Shown piece after piece: positions 60,801-64,000 of a DNA stretch of 64,000 nucleotides. The position numbers and the translations under genes were made by a program. The notes under the pieces are model-generated. The model saw only the letters and a program-made list of their open reading frames with translations, did not search any database and had not been told where the DNA came from. Position 1 is the first letter of the stretch. The number at the start of each line of letters is the position of its first letter. Origin of the DNA: Symbiodinium natans. Taxonomy: Eukaryota > Sar > Dinophyceae > Suessiales > Symbiodiniaceae. The DNA lies in assembly GCA_905221605.1 (NCBI GenBank), contig CAJNDS010002100.1, forward strand, positions 543,001-607,000. The letters run 5' to 3'.

Positions 60801-63620
60801 TTAGGGTTTAGAGATTAGGGTTTAGGGTTTAGGGTTTAGGGTTTAAGGTTTAGGGTTTAGGGAGAGGGTTTCAGGGGTTGAGTGTTTGAGGGTTTCAGTG
60901 ATTGAGGGCTTCAGGGTTTGAGGGTTTAGGAAGGCTGAGGGAAAAGAGGGGCCCCGTACAAGGGACGGGGTTATGTAGGGGGTTGTTTAGGGGCGACTTA
61001 GGTAGATAGGGACTAAAGAAGGTCTATATAGGGGTGATATAGGGGAATAAGATTACGGGTCCCTTCTCGGGGTCCCTCCTTATGCCCCTTTAAAGGAAGA
61101 CAGCTCCAGGTTTGGATTCCTGAAGCCGAGCCTTTTTTGCTGCCTTCCCGACAGTTCAAACGAGCCCTCCTGCAGCACCTGAACCTGCAAGCCCTACACC
61201 CTACACCCCACACCCCACACCCTAAACCCCAAAACCCAAAACCCTGAACCCTAAACCCTACATCCTAAACCCTAAACCCTAAAGCCTAAACCCTAAACCC
61301 TAAACCCTTGCCAGATATCATATCTCGGCTCTCTTTGTGGTCGACTTGATCGAGGCCCTCTTGGGAGCTGATTGTGGGCCGGGGCCGTCACCCCCTGAAG
61401 CCCTAAAGCCCCGGTTTAGGGTTTAGGGTTTAGGGTTGAGGGTTGAGGGTTGAGGGTTTAGGGTTTAGGGTTCAGCTCCAAAGCTGATGCCCTAGATCCC
61501 CCCGACCGCCCAAAACCCCAAGCAAACACCACACCCAACACCCAAAATTCCCAAAACGTTTTGGGGTTTCGGGGTTTAGGGATTTAGGCCCCCCCCCCCC
61601 CAACCCCCACAAAATCCCCAACGGCCCTAAACCCTAAACCCTAAACCCTAAACCCTAAACCCTAAACCCTAAACCCTAAACCCTAAACCCTAAACCCTAA
61701 ACCCTAAACCCTACACCCTCCGGAGCTCCCAGTTCCGACGGACCTCCATTGGGGAGTCGCTGCGGGGCGTCTACAACCAGGCCCGACCTTTCCTAGGGCC
61801 CAGGGTAGACCCCTATTCCCTTTTTTTAGGGTTTAGGGTTTAGGGTTTAGGGTTTAGGGTTTTGGGTTTTGGGTTTAGGGTTTAGGGTAACTAGGGCCCA
61901 GAGTAGACCCTTATTCCCTGTTTCTAGCGTTCAGGTTTCCTTATAACCTTTGTCATTGTGGTGTGATTTTTTACATTTTCAGGGTACTTGAACTCAACAA
62001 GGAATATAGACTTAAATTTTTAATACTATCCCAACCATGAACTAGTGTCTGGTTTCACTGAAATCAGAAGAGCCATGCTCACAGGATTTGTGGGCCTTAA
62101 CACCGCCACACTGGCCCTAAAACCCTACACCCTACACCCTAAACCCGAAACCCTAAGCCCGAAACCCTAAACCCTAAACCCTGAGCCCTAAGCCCTAAAC
62201 CCTAAACCCTAAACCCTAAACCCTAAACCCTAAACCCTGAACCCTGAACCCTGAACCCTGAACCCTGAACCCTGAACCCTGAACCCTGAACCCTGAACCC
62301 TAAACCCTAAACCCTAAACCCTAAACCCTAAACCCTAAACCCAAGCCTCTAGCCCCAAGCCTTATTCAAGATTTGTTTTGGGAAGATCTGGTTCGATCCG
62401 CCAGTTGAGCCGGGATCCCAACTCCCTGGCAAACTTGGATCAGGACGGGCTCTTGGGGTTTAGGGTTTAGGGTTTAAGGTTTAGGGTTTAGGGTTTAAGG
62501 TTTAGGGTTTACGTTTTAGGGTCAATGCTTGTTTAGTTCAGGAATTCGGGGGCTTGAGGGTTTGATTGTTTGGGGTGTAGGGCTTAGCGTTTCGGGCCTC
62601 TCAGGCCTCAATCCCGAAATTAAACGCTCAGGGTGTAGCATCTTTGGATCCGGTATTTTGCTACGGTGCTGCTCAGCCATGGAGCAACGACGAGGCAAGC
62701 CAGATTTGCTGAGCAGCATGATGTGGTATCCGCGGCACGGGGTGCCGCAATACCCTGAACCCTAAACCCTAAACCCCAGCCCTACACCTGAACCCGATGG
62801 AACCCTAAAGCTAACCCGGAAGCCTCAAACCCTAAACCCCCAAGCTTCTCAACCGTGAGCTCTTTGAAACATTCACACCCCCCTTGTCGGCATGCTCTAA
62901 GCCCTAGAAACCCTAAACCGTAAACTTGCCAGGACTTGCCCAACTTTGCGCAGCACCAGGTGCCAATCTTCACACTGCAGGGTGCCGAGATAGGACCCTC
63001 TTGGGAGCCCAAACGTTGGACCCTGCTTGGAGGTTCAGGGTACTTCCAACAGGGTGATAACTGTACTTGTAACCCACTCACAAGCCCCTGAAGTGCCCCA
63101 ACGTGATGATAGTTGGGTTACATATACAGGTACAATTGGGTTAATAAGTACCATGAACCTCCAAGTAAGCCCCGAACCCCGAGCCCCTACTTGGACGTTC
63201 GTGGGCACGTAGAAGCAGGGTTGCAAGAAGGGTACCTTTTGTTCCAGGGCGCTTGTAACCCACCCTGCTTTTAAGTACACATGAACCTCCGAGTACACCC
63301 TGATCCCTGTGCACAGAACCTTAGGTGAGGGCTTGTTGCTGAGGAGGGGTTGGGCAAAACTTTCAAGGTTTAGGGTTTAGGGTTTAGGGTTTAGGGTTTA
63401 GGGTTTAGGGTTTAGGGTTCATGGAGTTTTAGGGTTAAGGCGGTCAAGGGTTGAAGGGGATGGCAAGCCCTAAACCCGAAACCCTAAACCCTAAACCCTA
63501 AACCCTAAACCCTAAACCCTAAACCCCAAACCCCAAACCCAAACCCCAAACCCCAAACCCCAAACCGCTCTGAGCGCTGAGGCCGAGTGAGTGGCTGTGG
63601 TGCGAGACGTGGTGCTCACA
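45844..63620 (+). CDS. UGGT: UGGT, UDP-glucose:glycoprotein glucosyltransferase (3' part, >=20 exons)
   Basis: ER folding sensor that reglucosylates misfolded N-glycoproteins in the calnexin cycle. Colinear exons: 45844-45925 (AETTAQSASAALALFGMAF), 46365-~46470 (VNLVLNPPMKVAEYPLKRYY), 47913-47983 (HVLPTWLVTAQEAP), 48370-48446 (EHDMDNLRPVDV), 49617-~49658 (FEITGKGALEAG), 50059-50103 (DDTIVMGNLGYFQ), 50393-50419 (VRGNPGFYQ), 51011-51084 (ALKSGLSNETFEL), 54145-~54255 (LRVRLKPGKSHDDLF), 56561-56611 (VASGHLYEKLLSIMILS), 57003-57071 (NTKNPLHFWFIDNFLSPKFK), 57396-57421 (AFIPQLAA), 57605-57663 (YDFKYDFVTYKWPSWLNPQ), 58079-58125 (EKQRLIWAYKILFLD), 58366-58416 (VLFPQDVPKIIFIDADQ), 59187-59231 (VVRADVKELWDLDLK), 59798-59854 (AQGNVYGFVPMGDSNPDTE), 60493-~60551 (GFRFWKQGYWKSHLGNKPW), 61315-61354 (YHISALFVVDLIE), 61733-61780 (FRRTSIGESLRGVYNQ), 62405-62443 (LSRDPNSLANLDQ), 62933-62980 (DLPNFAQHQVPIFTLQ), 63591-63620 (WLWCETWC). 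The GT24 domain keeps the DAD metal motif and ANLDQDLPN. 5' part and the last exons are outside the window or unseen. Confidence 0.93.
45937..46003 (+). repeat. interstitial telomeric array (TTTAGGG)n
   Basis: About 9 units starting 12 nt after the UGGT donor at 45926. Confidence 0.95.
46176..46272. mobile_element. TIR element, family C (diverged)
   Basis: TAGGAGGTTCATGCTTACCC to ACAAGTCCCTGTGGACCCGTC with internal CTACTTGTAGGGTAGCTG. In the first visible UGGT intron. Confidence 0.6.
46930..47001 (+). CDS. candidate exon within the UGGT locus, unassigned
   Basis: Acceptor ACCCCAG, FKSTPKGRWEVLIHDTQPCP, LSS, stop. Not matched to UGGT; possibly intronic. Confidence 0.3.
   Translation, partial: FKSTPKGRWEVLIHDTQPCPLSS
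47119..47229 (+). CDS. candidate exon within the UGGT locus, unassigned
   Basis: Acceptor GCTCTCCAG, VVRWPQHLADGRTLKELRDG, AADARRRVDQGLLF, then GTTAGGG. Strong coding character. It falls where UGGT has a poorly conserved linker, so it may be a UGGT exon. Confidence 0.45.
47688..47774 (+). CDS. candidate exon within the UGGT locus
   Basis: Open frame ERALEVGGGKADFTLTTQPM, TEFICRSI, stop. May be the UGGT segment preceding the PTWLV exon. Confidence 0.4.
   Translation, partial: ERALEVGGGKADFTLTTQPMTEFICRSI
47789..47889 (+). CDS. candidate exon, acceptor in telomeric repeat
   Basis: Directly after GGGTTTAG: VKKQLAGNLSETLFKTEYFE, KGPVISVLDRPW, stop. Relation to UGGT unclear. Confidence 0.35.
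48040..48148 (-). repeat. interstitial telomeric array (CCCTAAA)n
   Basis: About 15 units. A second array, 48260-48368, ends CCCTAG, and that AG is the acceptor of the UGGT exon at 48370. Confidence 0.97.
48533..48664 (+). CDS. candidate small ORF/exon, basic
   Basis: ATG-initiated open frame of 43 codons: MNRGRQQLRHHVRLGGSEAG, SEAFARWRVRGRYVLRQLYV, TLA. In a UGGT intron, so probably not translated; internal GGCAG/GTACGTG looks like splice sites. Confidence 0.3.
   Translation: MNRGRQQLRHHVRLGGSEAGSEAFARWRVRGRYVLRQLYVTLA
48690..48780. repeat. pyrimidine microsatellite (CCTCTC)n
   Basis: Irregular CCTCTCCCCTCCT units. Confidence 0.9.
48834..48908 (+). CDS. candidate exon within the UGGT locus, unassigned
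   Basis: Acceptor GAATTGCCAG, VEGQAMILGDEGWPIAMAKG, MQAF, stop. Coding-like; not matched to UGGT. Confidence 0.35.
   Translation: MEGQAMILGDEGWPIAMAKGMQAF
49053..49087 (+). CDS. candidate 35-nt exon with strong splice sites
   Basis: TTTTTTTCCAG, then ISGVQFFLLLL, then AG/GTAGAG. Unassigned, inside a UGGT intron. Confidence 0.35.
49176..49331 (+). CDS. candidate exon, 51 codons, unassigned
   Basis: CTTTTTTTATAG acceptor, SLINSVVFNEFLPYPNKDPR, KDPNVKGDPCIFLVLMPSIC, TFWTVCEGVCL, stop. AT-richer than verified exons. It sits between UGGT exons 48370 and 49617, so either a nested coding unit or chance. Confidence 0.4.
   Translation, partial: SLINSVVFNEFLPYPNKDPRKDPNVKGDPCIFLVLMPSICTFWTVCEGVCL
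49347..49390 (+). CDS. candidate short exon, unassigned
   Basis: After GCCCTAG: DPVFRQSSIHGPARDP. Confidence 0.3.
49863..49926 (+). CDS. candidate exon, unassigned
   Basis: TCTCCTCCGCAG acceptor, SQECMSYKISIAKNKDVYYV, stop. The UGGT segment PPRGLQ expected around here was not found. Confidence 0.35.
50511..50560. other. stem-loop forming inverted repeat
   Basis: TTAACACCCCC and GGGGGGTGTTAGA, separated by a (CTTC)n loop. Confidence 0.7.
51120..51230 (+). repeat. interstitial telomeric array (TTTAGGG)n
   Basis: About 13 units after UGGT exon 51011-51084; a CCCTAAA array at 51352-51473 follows. Confidence 0.96.
51284..51326 (+). CDS. candidate exon, unassigned
   Basis: GTCTCAG acceptor, GKKKLLVLNGPGHGR, then GTAAAA. 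In a UGGT intron; the GPGHG motif suggests nothing firm. Confidence 0.3.
51733..51853 (+). CDS. candidate exon, unassigned
   Basis: ERFVWGAVPSLVEGEQPPLF, EHNVAIVVAVECPKNLLCA, stop. Strong coding look. Could be a 5' exon of the nested gene at 52308. Confidence 0.4.
52065..52120 (+). CDS. candidate exon, unassigned
   Basis: GGAACCTGCAG acceptor, KVDPDPWNHFPNMLSWDVW, then GACCC (GA donor). Confidence 0.4.
52308..54034 (+). CDS. ksgA: KsgA/Dim1-family rRNA adenine dimethyltransferase with N-terminal treble-clef-like zinc domain
   Basis: Transfers two methyls to each of two adjacent adenines in small-subunit rRNA; the bacterial-type sequence suggests an organelle ribosome. Exon 1 52308-52383 (MASLTLGGRRRGVQSAMRSC, PWDQS); exon 2 52600-53144; exon 3 from about 53316 or 53328 to about 54034. 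The N-terminus is Arg/Ser/Thr-rich, compatible with a transit peptide. Next comes FDYTYSQYKDNHTPVAIKCQ, KHGTFWMKPRDHIQRRLGCP, KCGS, a Cys-x-x-His ... Cys-x-x-Cys treble-clef-like domain better known from phage and homing-endonuclease proteins. Then SLGQHILRSRQLASQIA, motif I VVEVGVGAGALT, acidic ELDER, GDFLSC, catalytic VGNIPYRIST (NIPY), KFGRVSALVQALC and FSPPPRVDSAVV. All key motifs are present; GxGxG is GVGAG instead of GPGxG. Both exon-1 junctions are in phase. The whole gene lies between two colinear UGGT exons (51084 and 54145) on the same strand. The 3' end runs into a TTTAGGG array. Confidence 0.87.
52384..52599. other. intron of the ksgA gene: telomeric array plus tandem dispersed repeat
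   Basis: Begins GTTTAGGG (about six units), then two ~65-bp imperfect tandem units (CAAAAATTGGGACCATAGG / GAAAAATTGGGCCATAGG), ends CCTTCAG. The join is in phase 1. Confidence 0.8.
53130..53329. other. ksgA intron flanked by imperfect direct repeat
   Basis: AGGGACCTTTCAGAGGT at the donor side (53130) and AGGGACGTCCCTGAGGT at the acceptor side (53313), 13 of 17 identical and 183 nt apart. Two solutions give the same protein length: GAG/GTACGT … CTGAG/GTGG, or AG/GGAC … CCAG/GGAC. Confidence 0.8.
54300..54505 (-). repeat. interstitial telomeric array with CCCTAAG block
   Basis: About 28 units including four CCCTAAG. Confidence 0.97.
54530..54656 (+). CDS. candidate basic exon, unassigned
   Basis: ACTGTGCAG acceptor, GSSKVKRKQGQPVRATQSVG, DRKAAGARNPKAEIRSPP, stop. 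In a UGGT intron; UGGT has a variable charged linker here, so it may belong to UGGT. Confidence 0.45.
54763..54929 (+). CDS. candidate exon, unassigned
   Basis: TTACTCAG acceptor; RGLAFWVHCSRRPRMRSCLV, VVLEFRLEVLLEKAVLLNSN, YYEERPNETLNPQF, stop. 54 open codons. Confidence 0.4.
54984..55154 (+). CDS. two candidate exons, unassigned
   Basis: 54984-55049 reads VSEVQALQRQLCGCCWLVCQ after TTTCAAG; 55083-55154 reads VHLGRLRKGLWPVLLLHTAA, CSP after ACAAAAG. Both inside the UGGT intron 54255-56560. Confidence 0.35.
55395..55530. repeat. (TA)n and (ATATT)n microsatellites
   Basis: A pentanucleotide ATATT run of ~80 bp follows (TA)n. Confidence 0.95.
55610..55945 (+). CDS. two candidate exons, unassigned
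   Basis: 55610-55696: DSKASDEVNAPAKKASHAKR, SPLKRSSA, stop, after CTGTGCCAG. 55772-55945: FLSRSSFLEGAVPGEVYGDR, QHSLPCLQSMPPHFASSSDC, QELADGELGSPSLSPCS, stop, after ACGTGCAG. The second is 57 codons long. Confidence 0.4.
56196..56388. mobile_element. family C element split by a telomeric insertion with direct repeats
   Basis: TACTTGGAGGTTCATGGGTA to GGTATCCATGTACCGTCAAGTA. The interior is interrupted by ~8 CCCTAAA-type units between ACCCTACTTATGGGTAT (56276-56292) and ACCCTACTTATAGGTAT (56355-56371). Confidence 0.88.
56637..56765 (+). repeat. interstitial telomeric array (TTTAGGG)n
   Basis: About 17 units with a TTTTTTGGGG interruption, in the UGGT intron 56612-57002. Confidence 0.96.
57720..57875. 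repeat. 9-bp tandem repeat (GGCTTACAA / GGGCTTATA)n
   Basis: About 12 units with gradual sequence drift, in the UGGT intron 57664-58078. Confidence 0.9.
57895..58057 (-). repeat. interstitial telomeric array (CCCTAAA)n
   Basis: About 23 units including three CCCTAGA. Confidence 0.98.
58672..58819. mobile_element. family C element with internal telomeric insertion
   Basis: TACTTGGAGGTTCATGATAC to AGTACACATGAACCTCCAGGTA; about seven degenerate TTTAGGG units at ~58712-58762. Confidence 0.85.
58938..59142 (-). repeat. telomeric array with homogenised CCTAAAT block
   Basis: CCCTAAA units followed by ten consecutive CCTAAAT (TCCTAAA) units (59071-59142). Confidence 0.97.
59449..59540. mobile_element. 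TIR element, family C, left-truncated
   Basis: GGGTACTTGCAAATAGGG, GGTAGCTATAGTTAT, right end ATGCATGACCATTCAAGTA. Confidence 0.7.
59990..60420. other. UGGT intron sequence without repeats or exons
   Basis: Unique sequence with scattered GGTTTAGG; nothing else supported. Confidence 0.5.
60566..60634 (+). repeat. interstitial telomeric array (TTTAGGG)n
   Basis: About 10 units starting right after the UGGT exon at 60493; another array at 60768-60862. Confidence 0.97.
61625..61713 (-). repeat. interstitial telomeric array (CCCTAAA)n
   Basis: About 12 perfect units before UGGT exon 61733. Confidence 0.97.
62110..62342 (-). repeat. telomeric array with homogenised CCCTGAA block
   Basis: CCCTAAA with nine consecutive CCCTGAA units (62235-62299). 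Confidence 0.97.
63024..63167. mobile_element. TIR element, family C, long form
   Basis: CTTGGAGGTTCAGGGTACTT to AATAAGTACCATGAACCTCCAAGTA with extended inner termini as at 34600. Confidence 0.87.
63188..63295. mobile_element. TIR element, family C, adjacent second copy
   Basis: TACTTGGACGTTCGTGGGCA to TTTAAGTACACATGAACCTCCGAGTA, 20 bp after the previous copy. Confidence 0.85.
63470..63566 (-). repeat. telomeric array, CCCTAAA then CCCCAAA
   Basis: Two homogeneous blocks of about six units each, before the last visible UGGT exon. Confidence 0.95.
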
Positions 63621-63892
63621 GGCCACCTGTTTGGCTGGCTGATGCTTGGGGGGTTTAGGGTTTAGGGTTTAGGGTTTAGGGTTTAGGGGGGTTGTTCTAC
63701 ATGAAGGCTCCCCTTTAGGCCCTTTGGGGGATCCTGCTTTTTGAGAATGTCCTTGTGCAGACCTTTAAGGTAGCAGGTCGGGGGCAGCAACTTTTCCGCA
63801 GATTTACATGACAAGGCGTTTGGACAGATTTCGTGGCTTGTGGGTTAGGAGTTCAACTCGAAGACCTCCCGGTATATAAGCAAGGGATAACC

Positions 63893-63988
63893 ACCCTAAA
63901 CCCTAAACCCTAAACCCTAAACCCTAAACCCTAAACCCTAAACCCTAAACCCTAAACCCTAAACCCTAAACCCTAAACCCTAAACCCA
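63893..63988 (-). repeat. interstitial telomeric array (CCCTAAA)n at window end
   Basis: About 14 perfect units in a UGGT intron that runs out of the window. Confidence 0.97.
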
Positions 63989-64000
63989 TGGTGGGGTCTC

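Overview
The window looks like nuclear DNA of a dinoflagellate, most likely Symbiodiniaceae or a close relative. Evidence: (1) more than 80 interstitial arrays of the TTTAGGG telomere repeat, in both orientations; (2) genes cut into very small exons (17-100 nt is common) whose introns start with GT, GC or GA and end with AG, usually with a short direct repeat across both junctions; (3) every supported gene is on the + strand, as in unidirectional dinoflagellate gene blocks; (4) ankyrin proteins with a ubiquitin-like N-terminus starting MLRVW; (5) a diverged nuclear copy of mitochondrial cox1. No prokaryotic features, tRNA, rRNA or CRISPR were found.

Layout. 0.2-8.2 kb: 3' part of VPS52 (GARP/EARP tethering subunit) in about ten tiny exons. 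10.3-11.2 kb: a cold-shock-domain protein with a Gly/Arg-Asp tail and an RS exon. 14.3-16.3 and 16.9-19.2 kb: two unrecognised multi-exon genes; the second is phase-consistent over ten exons. 20.1-21.2 kb: a phosphopantetheine adenylyltransferase-like exon plus an unassigned 3' exon. 21.8-22.5 kb: a frame-disrupted unknown gene. 24.0-25.5 kb: a long inverted-repeat composite element. 26.3-27.5 kb: an unknown gene of at least seven exons whose introns are telomeric arrays or terminal-inverted-repeat (TIR) elements. 28-39.6 kb: scattered exons of several unknown genes. 40.35-41.25 and 44.2-45.3 kb: paralogous ankyrin loci, the first a pseudogene. 42.15-42.73 kb: the cox1 insert. 45.8 kb to the end: the 3' part of UGGT (UDP-glucose:glycoprotein glucosyltransferase), at least 25 exons including the whole GT24 catalytic domain. 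A KsgA-type rRNA dimethyltransferase gene (52.3-54.0 kb) lies inside one UGGT intron on the same strand.

The most unusual signal is how introns are built. Telomeric (TTTAGGG)n in coding orientation begins GT and ends AG by itself, and several introns are nothing but such an array with reading phase preserved. Short TIR elements of several families sit exactly at exon junctions with splice sites in their termini, like introners. Telomeric arrays are also found inserted into those elements. Exons without homology were called from splice sites and open frames by eye; they carry lower confidence, and at least one tempting open stretch (56767-56841) falls inside a UGGT intron and is probably not coding.
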